Below are positions 1 through 11,713 of a stretch of 64,000 nucleotides of DNA, in pieces; the first letter of the stretch is position 1; every line of letters starts with the position of its first letter. The stretch is from Hyperoplus lanceolatus. Lineage: Eukaryota; Chordata; Actinopteri; Uranoscopiformes; Ammodytidae. The DNA lies in NCBI GenBank assembly GCA_026929865.2, contig CM049407.1, positions 32,827,501 through 32,891,500 on the forward strand, in the 5' to 3' direction. The position numbers and the translations under genes were made by a program. The notes beneath the pieces are model-generated. The model made no database searches. It worked only from the letters and a program-made list of their open reading frames with translations, and was not told the DNA's origin.

Positions 1-1024
1 GGTAGGTAGGGTTTATGACACACTACCCTTTAAGTAGGCAGGATTTAAGCCAGACGGCGACAGCCATGACCAGAATATGGGTCAGAGCATCGAGCTGTGG
101 AACGACAGCTGTCAAACTAGCCGTCTCTTGTTTTACTTGGTCAAACCAGCCGCAGCCTGCTTATTTTGGTACCCTACTCAACGTTTGACCATGGAAACGC
201 AAATAAAAGCGGGCTGAGCTGAACTGAGCTGCACCAGTCGGCGGTATGAGGATTAATGGACCAAGTCTATTTTCTGTGATCTTGGTGGTGTGGAAGAGGT
301 TAATTGTTGAAGAAAACTTCCCTCAAGTCCAATATGAAAACAAATCTTTACTTAGTTTCAAAAGACAATACAGATGATTATGGTCAGCATTCATGCATGG
401 AGAGAAGACCAGAGCATCCTGCTTAGAGCAATGCCAGGGTCTTGTCTGAGTTGTATACACAAAATGAGCTGCTTTATACAAAATGGATGACATGGTCAGA
501 TAGGTCGAACAACAATGGAACAATCAAGTTTGGCTCTTGATGACTCAATGCTAATATGGGTCATCTCTGGTTGATGCAAATTATATGATGAGTTTACTTT
601 GAATCCTTCAGGAAGATAAGATCCTCCTACCCCCTTTCGAGCATGTAGAGAGTGTGTCTGTTTTTTTTTTCTTAGTTTTTTATTTATTCATCTACTACTA
701 TTTTAACTTTGTTTGTTATTGCTTACATGTTCGAAATGAAGATAATCAATTAATAAGGGTGATGGCGCAAACCTAGGGTGTGAGCCCCCATCAGGCTGAT
801 TTAATTACAATAGAAAGTCCAGACAGGATACATCAATGAGAGGTAATACACTTCAGACAATGATCAAATAATGAATGTAGGGATAAGAGTAGAATTAAAA
901 TAATCAACAACAATATAAAATTGCTTCCACAGTGGTCTTGAACTGGGTTACAAGGTATCACCATTAAATAATGTCACAGACAGCAAGATCCTGTTTGAAA
1001 TTAAAAATGACTACAGCAGCGTAA

Positions 1025-1026
<2 letters not shown>
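1..1026. other. Non-coding, probably amot intron
   Basis: I see no exon with a coding frame and splice sites here. The upstream amot exons must therefore lie before the window, or be too short to recognise. The stretch is AT-rich with scattered repeat-like sequence, including a short GCTGAGCTGAACTGAGC run near 215. Confidence 0.5.
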
Positions 1027-1120
<94 letters not shown>

Positions 1121-1134
1121 GCGTGTGTGTTTTT
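1027..1134 (+). repeat. (GT)n microsatellite next to an amot acceptor
   Basis: About 50 GT units run almost without interruption, with two GC interruptions near the 3' end. A short T-run and the amot acceptor AG at 1144-1145 follow directly. The repeat thus sits where the branch point and pyrimidine tract would be. Open frames of His/Thr on the other strand come only from this repeat. Confidence 0.95.
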
Positions 1135-1145
1135 TTGATACATAG

Positions 1146-1531
<386 letters not shown>

Positions 1532-1611
1532 AAAATATTATATTGATTAACAGTTTGAACACTGCATCTTGAACATTTTGAACACTGCATTTCCTTTGGG
1601 GCAAGTAATAA

Positions 1612-1890
<279 letters not shown>

Positions 1891-2351
1891 TAATGCCATT
1901 GTTTCAGACAAACTAATTTCTCCCAAATGTTTGTAAATATCAAATTGCAGTATTAGCAAATTATTCTCTGTTCTTGTCGTTGTTACTAAATATTCATTAC
2001 AATCAGTGACAGTATCCTAACCAACCATTGTAGTTTGGACGTGAAGCTTTCAACCTTGTTTTTCAGATTCAAAACCAGTAGAGAATAGAGTAGGTGAATT
2101 CAAAGCATCCCCTACATACCGGACTTTATGTTCCCATATTGGAAAAGAACAAGTGAAGAACTATTACGTCTATTGTTTTCCTACGAGCTTTCAATTAAGT
2201 ATCTAAGACCTAACTTCCGGCTTAGCGATCAATGGAGTAAGACGTGACTTTGGAAGCTCCTGCAACATTCGCTAAATTATTTAATTTTGGAACATTTTTA
2301 CTCTATCTCTTGGTGTGAATTTATTTCCCAACACTTTACTTTACTTCCAAA

Positions 2352-3254
2352 ATGCCTCCTAAACTGAAACCCGGGAGCAATTTACCTCCACAACCACAAC
2401 GGCCTGCCGCGAATATGGCATCCCCGCCACACAGTGGCCATGCACGCCCGGAGAGAGGCGCTAGTCCCCCGGCAGATATTGCTACCTCCGGTTTTAAGGA
2501 CGAGATGCTCCGCTCCCTACGCAGCGAGATGGCTGCTATTTTCAAGACTGAGCTTCATACAGCTCTGGGCGAGAATTTATCTTCTATCAAGACGGAGCTG
2601 CAGGCAGTAAAGTCGGAGTTATCTCAAAGTATAACCAACATCCAGTCCGAGGTAAACACTCTAAAGTGCACCGTAGGCGAAATGGAAACTTCCCTCTCCA
2701 CTTGTACCGACGACGTTGCCGTGGACAATATGGCAGCCGAACTTACAAGGTTGGATAACAAATGTGAGGATCTTGCGGCTAGATCACGGCGCAATGATAT
2801 AAGGATCCTGGGTATTCCTGAGGGTTCGGCCAACTCCTCCACTATAACGGCCGTCTCTACTCTGCTCAAGGAGGCATTTAAACTTGACAAAGAGCCCCTC
2901 CTCGACCGCTCTCATCGCACTCTTCAACCGAAGCCAGGACCCGGAGATCGCCCTCACCCTATTATCGCTCGTCTGCATTATCACACGGACTGTGTCGACA
3001 TACTGAGGCGCGCCAGAGCCGAACAGCGGATCAAAATTGGTGATATGGTTATTTCTGTCTTCCCTGACCACACAGCGAAAACGGCCCGAGCTCGAGTCGC
3101 TTTTAACGACGTCCGCTGCCAGCTCCGCGAGATATCAGGGATTCGTTTTGGACTGTTCTACCCGGCACGCCTCCGTATTACGCACAACAGTGCAGAGAGG
3201 GAATTCACATCGCCAGAAAAGGCCAAGGCGTTCATCTCAACATTGAGCAAGTAA
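2352..3254 (+). CDS. L1 ORF1 protein (RNA-binding chaperone type)
   Basis: This is an uninterrupted 300-codon frame. The N-terminus (residues ~1-45) is rich in Pro, Ala and Ser. Residues ~50-150 are heptad-like and suggest a coiled coil. From ~145 the protein has the RRM-like Transposase_22 pattern: LAARSRRNDIRILGIPEGS, then DRSHRT, RPHPIIARLHY and a C-terminal domain. L1 ORF1p is known to trimerise and bind L1 RNA as a chaperone during retrotransposition. The chosen ATG follows a plausible 150-base 5' UTR. ORF2 starts about 410 bases downstream. The frame is intact although its partner ORF2 is destroyed, so the copy can make at most ORF1p. Confidence 0.88.
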   Translation: MPPKLKPGSNLPPQPQRPAANMASPPHSGHARPERGASPPADIATSGFKDEMLRSLRSEMAAIFKTELHTALGENLSSIKTELQAVKSELSQSITNIQSEVNTLKCTVGEMETSLSTCTDDVAVDNMAAELTRLDNKCEDLAARSRRNDIRILGIPEGSANSSTITAVSTLLKEAFKLDKEPLLDRSHRTLQPKPGPGDRPHPIIARLHYHTDCVDILRRARAEQRIKIGDMVISVFPDHTAKTARARVAFNDVRCQLREISGIRFGLFYPARLRITHNSAEREFTSPEKAKAFISTLSK

Positions 3255-3751
3255 GAGGACTGTCAATGTTGATGTTGCAGTCTACCTCCTAATGGACACT
3301 CGCTAATTATTTGATCTTCACACCAAGGTTATGACGTTTAAGTGGACCTGTTTATATGTGCCCTAATGTTCATCACTGACAAGTTGGCAGGAGCCCAAGG
3401 TTAACTATTCTGCTCCTGTTAGTTCAAAGCTGTAAGTATGTTTCTTACTGATTCGACTCTCTGTGAGTCAGCACTGGGTTCTCCATCGTTCGAGGATTGG
3501 GTCGTTGTAAGTGCTTTGGGGTGGGAGGGAGGGAGGGAGGGCGGACTGTGTTTGCTATTTTAGCTGTTATGTCCACCTTGTGTTTACTTTTCTTTTGTCA
3601 TGCCTTTTTTTTTTTTGGGTGGGTGTGGGGCTCCATGCTCATTGTTTTTCTTTATCTTAACTAATGACTGCTAATACTAGTAATTCGGGAATCCCTCACT
3701 GCGGTTCCTCAGTGAGGTTTGTGAGATGGAATATTAAAGGTATGGGGAGCC

Positions 3752-3907
3752 TGGGGCCGCCTTTAGCTCAGTTGGTAAGGCGTCCCCCTCCCGGGCCGGG
3801 CCCAGCAGCAGACCCTGCATGTCACTCCCCTCTTTGCCCCATTTCACCTCTGTCTCTCAGCACTGTCAATAAAGCATAAAAATGCCAAAAAAATATCTTA
3901 AAAAAAA
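3752..3907 (+). mobile_element. tRNA-derived SINE, copy 2, inside L1 ORF2
   Basis: A perfect 16-bp target duplication, AAAGGTATGGGGAGCC, lies at 3736-3751 and 3908-3923. The body matches copy 1 but lacks most of the B-box segment, because the head jumps from GACCC straight to TGCATGTCACTCCCC. The perfect duplication suggests a fairly recent insertion, later than the L1. Confidence 0.92.
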
Positions 3908-3992
3908 AAAGGTATGGGGAGCCCCATTAAGAGGTCGAGAGTATTTGCTCATTTGAAACGTCTAAAACCTGATTTAGTGTTTCTACAAGAGG

Positions 3993-5249
3993 CTGGCGTA
4001 CGGAAGAAATGTAGGATGTACGTGCGAACAAAAATATTCGGATTTATAAAACAGTGCGCACTCACGTCCTACGCCTGTTTCCCTTTATAAATCAAAATCA
4101 ACTCTAAATGTGGCGCAGACTTTGCGGGCTTCACGTACCGCCCATATTTACCCATACATAGTCATCGACACGCCCAAATTAATATCATTTACTGAGTGCA
4201 TGAAGGCGGTAGTGGCAATCGCCGACTGAAAGGGAAATGGAAAAATAGACTCCACACGGTGTGGATCACTGCGGTCACCCCGAAGTACCCGTTGGAGAAG
4301 TGGCGACCAGGGAAAATATAGTTTGGTGGCAGTGTGAGCGTAAAGGCGTCAGAGTGCAGCCTGTGGCGATCTCTGTGAACGCTGTGGCCGAAATAAAAAG
4401 AAGCGATCCGACATAAAAGTGGACGCAAACAAGTGCATATCCTCACACAACAGTGTTTGTGCCACGAGCGGGGGACACTGAGACCCCCCATGAGATACAG
4501 ATTCGGATAATTCATCCCGGGGCAGTGGCGGGCGGCGGAGGGTTAATAATAAACTTCACAGTCCCTTTCAAAACACAATTGCGACGTGCTTAAACTCAAA
4601 GAAAAACACATAGATAAAACGGACTAAAAGCCGTGAAAAAAATCACAGTAGCCTATGTGATGTACAGTAGGCTTATCATTAGTGTATGAAAAGGTGCACT
4701 CCTGTCTGCCTGACTGAGGCATCGAGAACAGCGTCAGTGTAAAAGTAATAGGCTGTATTCCACCTCAATATTATCAGAATTAATTCCACAACATGCAGAT
4801 AGGTTATTCTAACTGCAGAGCTTATTCGAACGCTATTTTGTTTTTATTTGCACTCATATATCTCCGTTTGTAGGTTATGTAAGATCCTAATTCGTTTTGT
4901 TTTTGTTGGTATCACTCCATGGAATAATCCGTGGAGGCATTTGTTCATTAGTTGTAAGAATGGCTTCATCCGTTTTGCAAAGGAACTCCCAATATATGAT
5001 AGACCTACATGGCTTATAATAGGCCTATCTGGATTCATTTTACACAAACACATTTGTTCTCGCACTTCATACATGTGCCGACGGAGTCGTCGTTTCTCCT
5101 TTCTCCACTTTCTGTGCGTACGCATGGGTCAGAGTTTGCGTGGAGGACCGCACATCTCCCGTCAAGTTTGGTTTTTATAAATCCCAATATTTGCTTAGAA
5201 ATTGGCGTGTGCCCTCTTCTGGGCGTACGCAACGTTTATAAATGAGGCC
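3993..5249. mobile_element. Non-coding DNA element splitting the L1 endonuclease
   Basis: L1 coding sequence stops after FLQ-E near 3992 and resumes at LVRLKCPW near 5253, so about 1.25 kb was inserted. The ends are related in inverted orientation: both hold GCGTACG and a GGATTTATAAA motif 30-60 bases in. The right end reads TTTATAAATGAGGCCC. A possible 5-bp duplication GAGGC flanks it. No transposase is visible. It is probably a non-autonomous TIR element, and its superfamily is not resolved. Confidence 0.6.
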
Positions 5250-6372
5250 CCTGGTCAGACTAAAATGCCCCTGGGTTTCTGAGGTATATCATTCAAATTT
5301 CAACTTTAAAGCCAGAGGGGTTGCCATTTTAATTAGTAATAAAATTAAATTTTCAGCTTCCAAAATTATTTCTGATACGAATGGCAGATATTTAATCATC
5401 TCAGGTACACTGTCTCATGTTCCCATTTTATTGGTAAATATATATGCCACCAATTTTGATGACCCACACTTTATGAATAAGTTATTTGAGCGCCTCCCTT
5501 TGTTGAACAACACCCTGCTTATATTTGGTGGCGACATGAACTGTGTAATTGACCCCAAACTTGACCGCTCTAGTCCCCGCTCCCTGACCCCATCGTCAAT
5601 GTCAAAGGCAATTTCTGACTTTATGTCAAAAAATGGTTGCATTGATCCTTGGAGATTCCTTAACGCCCATTTAAAAGAATACTCCTTTTTTTCCACCAAT
5701 GCATCAGTCCTTTTCTCGAATAGATTATTATTTTATTGATGCCAAACTGATTTCTAAAGTGAAAGCTGCTGCATATCATCCTATTGTTATTTCTGACCAT
5801 GCCCCTCTCTCTCTGGATATTCAGCTCTCCCCTCAACCTAAGTACTCTGGTTTATGGAGGTTCAATACCATACTTTTGTCAGACCAAAAATTCAATAAGT
5901 TAATTGCGACCACAATTGATGATTTTATTGCGACCAATCAGAACGAGGAACCTATCTCTTCGTCATTGATGTGGGAATCACTAAAAGCGGTTTTGCGGGG
6001 CCAAATTATTTCCTATTCTGCACATTTGAACAAAACCCGTAAAAATAAACTTCAAGAACTCTCCACTAATATTGGCAATTTAGACCATCAACTTGTTGCC
6101 GGCCCCTGTCCTAATTTGCTCAAACGTCGTGTAGAATTACAGACTGAATTTGATCTCATCACAACCACTGATGTAGAGCGTTTGCTTTTGCGCTCACGCT
6201 CTACATATTATGAACATGGGGATAAGGCAGGTCGACTCCTGGCTCACCAGCTACGCCGCCAGAGAGCCTCACGTGTAATCGCTCAGATAAAAGATTTGTC
6301 TGGCAATTTACATACTGACCCTACTTCCATTAACTCGGTTTTTTCATCTTTCTATTCCTCCCTATATACAGG

Positions 6373-8297
6373 TGAAACACGAAAAATTTGAATATCGTGC
6401 AAAAGTTCATTCATTTCAGTAATTCAACTTTAAAGGTGAAAATAATATCTTATACAGACTCATTACATGCAAAGTGAGCAGTGGCGTGCACAGGTAGACC
6501 TGAAGTGGTGCTGAAGCACCTGCCCTTTTCCCCTGGCCCAATCAAGTGCCCTTTTGAAAAAAAAAAAAAAAAAAAAAAATCTGTAAGTTTTTTTTTTTTT
6601 TTTTTTACAGTGTATGTGGCCCATTCCGACATTATCATCTATAAATGCTCAACGATTAAAAACGTTTGACAATAATGCCCCAATAAATATGCCCCCCCCC
6701 CCTCCTCCTCCTCCTCCTCCGCACACACTTCCTTTGTCAACGTGAACGCGCAGAGTGGACACAAACGGAGGCGCGTTGCCGCAGCAGTTCACAGCTGCTG
6801 CACACACACACCTACTCCCCGGCCTGCCCTGCCCCACCAGCGAGGTAACACATACATGAATGGAGTCAAGGGTGTATTGTTTGCCCCCTAAGCCTCAGTT
6901 GCCAAGCTATAACTTGCATTTATTTGTCTCTGTCATAAAGTAGCCTCTATCATGCAGCGCCACACAGCTGAGCATAAATTAGCCGACTGCTTAACAAGCT
7001 AGCCCAAAAAAAAATAGATATGAGTGATGAACACAACTAATGTCGGCGGAGTTTGTCATTGGTGCAGCATGTGAATCTATCAGTATCAGGGGCGGATCTA
7101 GAAAAATATTCATGGGGTGGCAAGAGGGTGGCAGGAGATTTTAAGGGGTGGCAACCTGTGGCGGATGTATATACAGTATGCCGATTTAATTAAAGCCATA
7201 TAAATAAATATGTACTTGGGAAAGCCCCCACATTTAGATATGTTGACTAAATAACATAATACTTAATGTATTGTAGCACGAGTGAAGCCTTATATTTAAA
7301 CATAAAAGGTGTCAGACAAAATTTTAAAGATTATTATTACTGAATAATTACTACATTACCTGCCTCACAACAAACACCTGCACTAATACACCAGCATGGG
7401 GCTCAAAAGCTATGCAAATAGGGCTGAAATAAGTACTTAAGTACTTAGTTAACAGTGAGTCTTTGGTATTTGTCTGTGTTAATATGAGATACTTCCATCA
7501 GATGTCAATCATCAGTCTAACTTGAGTGCAAATATCAAGTTATTCAAATATTCTAGTAATTTACATACACTACAGATAAAATCATTCATATAAATATTGT
7601 GTGGCATTTTCCTATGTTTGGTCACAAACAAGTGACCTGTTAAACACACTGTAAATGGGAAGAGGTTCAGTAATGTCCAACACAGAAATAGGCCTACTAT
7701 TATTATTATGAGCAATTGATAAGCACAACCTAAGGCTTTAATTTAAAATAGTGTGATAAGAATTAGGAAGTATATCCTTATACAAAGGCCTATAGATAAA
7801 ATTAAACAAAATAATTAATGCATTTCAAGGGTATAGGTTATGATTAAAGCTTGGTTTAGGACACCTTTTAAATGGGGGGTCTGGGGTTGCCCCCCCAGAA
7901 ATCTTTGAGCATTCATCACTTCATTTCCTGCATTCTGGTGAATTTGTTTGCATCAAGTTTATGTAAAGTAATTGACAACATTTAGGTTCCCAGTGACAAC
8001 AATAGAATAGAATACAATACAGTAATATCATGCATTCTGTATTGCTTTCAAATATTTATTCTCCTCTATTGTTAAAAAAAATTGGTTTAGAAAAAAAGAA
8101 GTGATTATTCACGTCTATCATTGAGAATGTAGTGGCTGGTGGTATTTTACTTGCCTGCAATCTTCAAATATTCAAAAATAATAAAGTGCAAAATGAGGTT
8201 TTAATCCTCATGTACTTCCTTTAAGCTACTAGTGACTAAGTGTGCAGTGGACAGAGGGAGGAAGAGATAGCTTTATTTTATAATTTAGCTTTTTGAT
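6373..8297. other. Foreign repeat block replacing the L1 reverse transcriptase
   Basis: L1 coding similarity ends before this stretch and resumes after it about 600 codons further into ORF2, so an insertion came with a deletion. The pieces seen are a fragment at 6373-6475 resembling the flank of a fish Tc1-type element and an end-like CAGTGGCGTGCACAG near 6480. A C-tract with CTC repeats lies at 6690-6720, and a hAT-like start CAGGGGCGGATCTAG at about 7087 is followed by GGGTGGCAA repeats. I see no coding sequence in 6650-8290. Confidence 0.5.
6557..6606. repeat. Poly(A)/poly(T) inverted pair
   Basis: A run of about 23 A is separated by 8 bases from a run of about 19 T. The RNA or single strand could form a perfect A-T stem. 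Confidence 0.85.
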
Positions 8298-8707
8298 TTG
8301 TGAGCGTGATCCTCGCTGACTGTAATTTAACCCATATGTTTTATTCTTGCCCTCTACTATCTCGCTTCTGGCAGAACTACTTTGATACAATGTCAAAAAT
8401 ACTTTTGAGGACAATAATTGTGTCTCCCCATATTGCTATATTTGGGATACCTGTTGATTACAAGCGTTATACTTCCAAGCACTTAGACATTTTAGCCTTC
8501 ACCTCTTTACTGGCGAGATGGCAGCTTCTCCTTAACTGGAAGCCAACTAAAGCTCCCTCCAGCTCTCGATGGCTCAGTGATGTCATGTCTTTCCTCAAGT
8601 TAGAGAAGATTAAATATTCACTGCGAGGTAACACAGACAAGTTCTACAACAAGTGGCAATCCTTCTTAACGTTTTTCAACTCGCTTTCTTTTATGTCTCC
8701 TGACTGA
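8298..8707 (+). pseudogene. L1 ORF2, C-terminal remnant
   Basis: The frame reads LTHMFYSCPLLSRFWQNYFD, the Cys-containing C-terminal region typical of L1 ORF2, and runs on through KYSLRGNTDKFYNKW to a stop at 8705-8707. A C-tract and an AT-rich 3' UTR with AATAAA and poly(A) follow. Only the last ~135 codons remain. It is separated from the endonuclease half by 1.9 kb of unrelated repeats. Confidence 0.8.
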
Positions 8708-8991
8708 TAGCCCCCCCCCCCCCCACCCTTTTATTTAATTTATTTTATTTTTGTGTGTTAATTGTTTTATTTGTATTATTTGTACATGTTATTGTATTTT
8801 AAATATTATTACTATTCTTATTATTTTTGTTATGATGATTATTACAGCTTGATTATCCCTTCCTGTAATGTTTGTAAAAAAAAGAAAAGTCAGAAATATG
8901 GCATTTGTTTTGACTCGCTGTCAAGTTGACATTTCTATGTATGCACTGTGCCATATTTTCAATAAAAATATTGAAAAAAAAAAAAGTATCT

Positions 8992-10389
8992 GACCTACAG
9001 TACGTAGTTGTCAGAGGAACTGCAGCTTCTGGCTTTTAATTTATTTCACACTGACGGAATAAAAGAACTGCAAGCTTTTCTCTTGCTCTTTCCTGCTCTC
9101 TACACAATACTATAGAGCTTTCAGATGATTGGCCCTCCGCATACCTTCTTTCAGCTCCTCTCAGCTCTGTCTTCTTTCTCAACTCTCATCTCATCTTATC
9201 TCATGGTCAACCGCTTAGGAGGGGTAGGGTCTGCGATGTAGCTGGTGACTGGGGGATCCTGAAGATTCCCAAATTAGTGTGGAGATATAAGCCTCGTTTG
9301 AGAGCAATTATGACGCTCGTCTTGCTGAGTGCACTGCATTATGGTTAGACTTTTTGTCCGACTTGCACCTGTGGCTGGCTGCGGGTCGGCTGCATGAGAC
9401 TTTGAAGTCCTGCGGAATCAAGACAGACACAGACACTGGAGCGAGTCGCTGCAGTTTCTCCCCACGGGCTGCGGGAGCGAAATGTTTGATGGGAAACGTC
9501 TTGCTGACAGGCGCAGCTGAGCGATAATTGGGAGTTTAAACCCCGTGCCTTCGATGCATTTCCCCAATTGGTTACTCAAAAGTCTGACATTACTGCTCAA
9601 AATTAAATTATGATATGCTTTTTGATTTCAATTTATGTTTAATCATTAGGCCTACTCCGCAGTGTATGCATTTAAACAGAAATATATTTAATCAGAGTTA
9701 AACCTTCACTGATCTGAACCCTTGACAGAGAAATAATTTGGAAAGCAATAATTAGCATGCAGGTTTAACTCTCCTGTATAGATTTATTAAATGAACACAA
9801 ACTTGAGTCACATTAATTCGTGGTGAAGTGATATCTTTATACCATTAAGATTAAATTATAGCCTTATTTTCAGTGATCTAAATTGTCTGGGAATTGTATG
9901 TTACATGTTACACATCATAATAAAGTTCATCATAGCCATCTCTACAATAATATTAAGGGATCTTTTATTAGACCTTTAACTGTCTTTAGGACGATCATAT
10001 TCGTTTGGCCTATGTGAAGGGAGAAATACTAAACGTCCTTTATTTGGATTTGTAAAAAAAAAATGTATCACTTAAAAGTAGGTTTTCTAGTAAAATAACA
10101 AGAAAGATAAAGATGTGTGGGGAATGGGGATATATCTCGTTTCTTGTTTTGAAAATGTCCCTCGCTTTTGAAGTGTTTACTCCTCTTTGTTTTTTGTTCT
10201 GCTTCTAATCGGTTGTAGCATGTGTAGGCCTAGCTCTTCTACGAATATGTTTCTAATAGGCCTTCAAAATAATACTAGAAAACGAACTGCATCCGCAACA
10301 AGGACGCTACTTCCAACGGCACATGCACGTCGAGCCGACTTGGAGCTGTCCGGCTTCAGTCAGGCTTTTTCGGCTACTCTCGTCTACTT
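8992..10389. other. amot intron, nothing recognised
   Basis: AT-rich intronic sequence with no coding frame, RNA gene or repeat ends that I can identify. Confidence 0.5.
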
Positions 10390-10545
10390 TCCAGACGAGC
10401 CGAAACTGGGGTCGAACGAGCCTATTATCTCTCCATCTGTCCTGGGTTTTCCTCCTCCCAGCTGATCGTACCTGACACACCTCCCTAGGGAGGCGCCCAA
10501 TTGGCTCCTTTCTACCAAAGGAGTAGCGACTCTGAAAATGATCTC
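10390..10545 (-). pseudogene. Rex3-like LINE, 3' fragment, decayed
   Basis: On the minus strand the sequence matches the C-terminal coding part of the Rex3 copy at 29883. It shares TAGAAAGGAGCCA, CGCCTCCCTAGGGAGGTGT, AGCTGGGAGGAGG and ACCCAGGACAGATGGAGAGA. About 30 bases between the first two blocks are missing. The reading frame is broken. Confidence 0.65.
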
Positions 10546-10691
10546 TTTGGTTCCAGCATTCAGTGGGAATTCCTAACCCTATCCCAGTGATAGACAAGCA
10601 GTCTAAACAGGTCACCGGTTGAGTGTGTTTATGAATTACTTACACAGTCAACACTGTTGAATTCTAATGAAGTGTCCCTCCTGCTTTGCAG

Positions 10692-10820
10692 GGATAGATC
10701 TGCAGCAGTGATAAGCCACTCTCCCACCACCAGCTATGACACATCAGTGGAGGCTCGAATCCAACAGGAAGAAGAGGAGATTCTCATGGCCAATCGTCGC
10801 TGTCTGGACATGGAAAGCAG
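10692..10820 (+). CDS. amot: Angiomotin-like protein, coding exon
   Basis: The acceptor is TTTGCAG and the donor GTAAAG. The 129-base exon starts by completing the split Arg codon and ends two bases into another Arg codon. It encodes [20 protein letters not shown] and then [16 protein letters not shown]. This is the junction between the coiled coil and the C-terminal domain of angiomotins, and it is closest to AMOT by memory. An unrelated minus-strand open frame overlaps it and is not a gene. Confidence 0.93.
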
Positions 10821-11025
10821 GTAAAGTATTCCCCACATACATGTTGATGATCATGATGATGCAGGGTGAAAGGAACTCGGTTATGTTTGCCATCTTGGTT
10901 TGTTTGTAAATCCAGTGGGTACCAAATGAACTGAAATACAGGTGTGACATAGCTCTCAGGGTCCCACTGCACTGTAGTAACTGTGGCTCCTTTTTCTGGT
11001 CCTCCTTTTGTTTTGCCTCATCCAG

Positions 11026-11264
11026 GATAAAGAATCTCCATGCGCAGATCATAGAGAAGGATGCTATGATTAAGGTACTCCACCAGCGTTCCAGGAAGGA
11101 GCCCGTCAGGTCAGACGTGCCATCTGCGATGAGGCCCTCTAAGTCCCTGATGTCCATCTCCAACACTGGCTCCGGTGGATCAGGACTGCTCTCTCACACA
11201 CTGGGACTCAGTAGTTCGCCCATTACCGAAGAACACAAGGACACCAGCTGGAAGGGCAGTCTGG
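11026..11264 (+). CDS. amot: Angiomotin-like protein, coding exon
   Basis: The acceptor is CATCCAG and the donor GTAAGA. The 239-base exon encodes [20 protein letters not shown], a last coiled-coil stretch. It then encodes [15 protein letters not shown] and GLLSH...TSWKGSLG, a Ser/Gly-rich part of the angiomotin C-terminal domain. The [11 protein letters not shown] and SWKGSLG wording points to AMOT rather than AMOTL1 or AMOTL2, which differ here as I recall them. The exon ends one base into a Gly codon, and phase matches the next exon. Confidence 0.93.
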
Positions 11265-11373
11265 GTAAGAACTTACAGAGAATTTATTATTTATGCCACA
11301 AGAACTGGGGATAGACACTTGGAACTACTCAGTGTTGTTGAGTAACAGTTGGTCTTTTTTCATATTCCTCCAG

Positions 11374-11628
11374 GGATTCTTCTTGGTCCAGAGTTTCGTA
11401 CAGAGGCCCTCAGGACGGAGTCAATCTCATCATCCCCCTCCCCGGTGCTTCCCTTCACCCCAATGACAACAGGCCACTCCAAGACAGGTAGCCGGGACAG
11501 CTGTACACAGACGGAGAAGGGCCAGAGTCAGGACACCAGCAAGCCCAGCACTCCAGCCCTGCAGAGCATGACATTGCCAAGCCGCCTGACCAGCCCCAGC
11601 CCCATCTACATCCCAGATCGCATAGCAG
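11374..11628 (+). CDS. amot: Angiomotin-like protein, coding exon
   Basis: The acceptor is CCTCCAG and the donor GTCAGC. The 255-base exon encodes [16 protein letters not shown] and then a Ser/Pro/Thr-rich segment containing [16 protein letters not shown], a conserved angiomotin motif. Low-complexity sequence rich in Pro and Ser follows, ending PIYIPDRIA. The long Ala/Pro-rich insert of mammalian AMOT is not present here. Phase 1 at the 3' end matches the last exon, 6.6 kb downstream. Confidence 0.92.
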
Positions 11629-11713
11629 GTCAGCTCACACTGTCTGCCAGACATGTCAGTATGAGCTGGGAAAATACAATATAAAGCTAAATAAAAATCC
11701 CAAAAACAACAAT

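Larger units (their letters stand above)
3664..6372 (+). pseudogene. L1 ORF2, endonuclease half, disrupted
   Basis: The translation begins with a short leader and FVRWNIKG, the start of an AP-type endonuclease. A SINE (3752-3907) interrupts it, then it resumes as KRSRVFAHLKRLKPDLVFLQ. A DNA element (~3993-5249) interrupts again before KCPWVSEVYHS, ARGVAILI and FGGDMNCV (the catalytic-type GDMN motif). A frameshift near 5700 leads to the frame with DYYF and ISDHAPLSLD, the end of the endonuclease. The inter-domain segment follows until the L1 homology stops near 6372. ORF2 supplies the nicking endonuclease and reverse transcriptase of L1. This copy has no recognisable reverse transcriptase domain at all. 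Confidence 0.85.
2205..8983 (+). mobile_element. L1-type LINE, nearly full length, heavily interrupted
   Basis: The 8-bp direct repeats AAGTATCT at 2197-2204 and 8984-8991 flank the element, and a poly(A) tail preceded by AATAAA ends it. In order it holds a 5' region, ORF1 (2352-3254), the ORF2 endonuclease half (from 3664) and the ORF2 C-terminus with a 3' UTR (8298-8983). ORF2 is broken by a SINE, by a DNA element at about 3993-5249, and by foreign sequence at 6373-8297 in place of the reverse transcriptase. The element lies in an amot intron on the same strand as the gene. It cannot be autonomous. Confidence 0.88.

Noticed and set aside
10744..11166. 140-codon minus-strand ORF over two amot exons
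   Set aside because: It is the antisense shadow of the two exons and the short intron between them, with no family resemblance.
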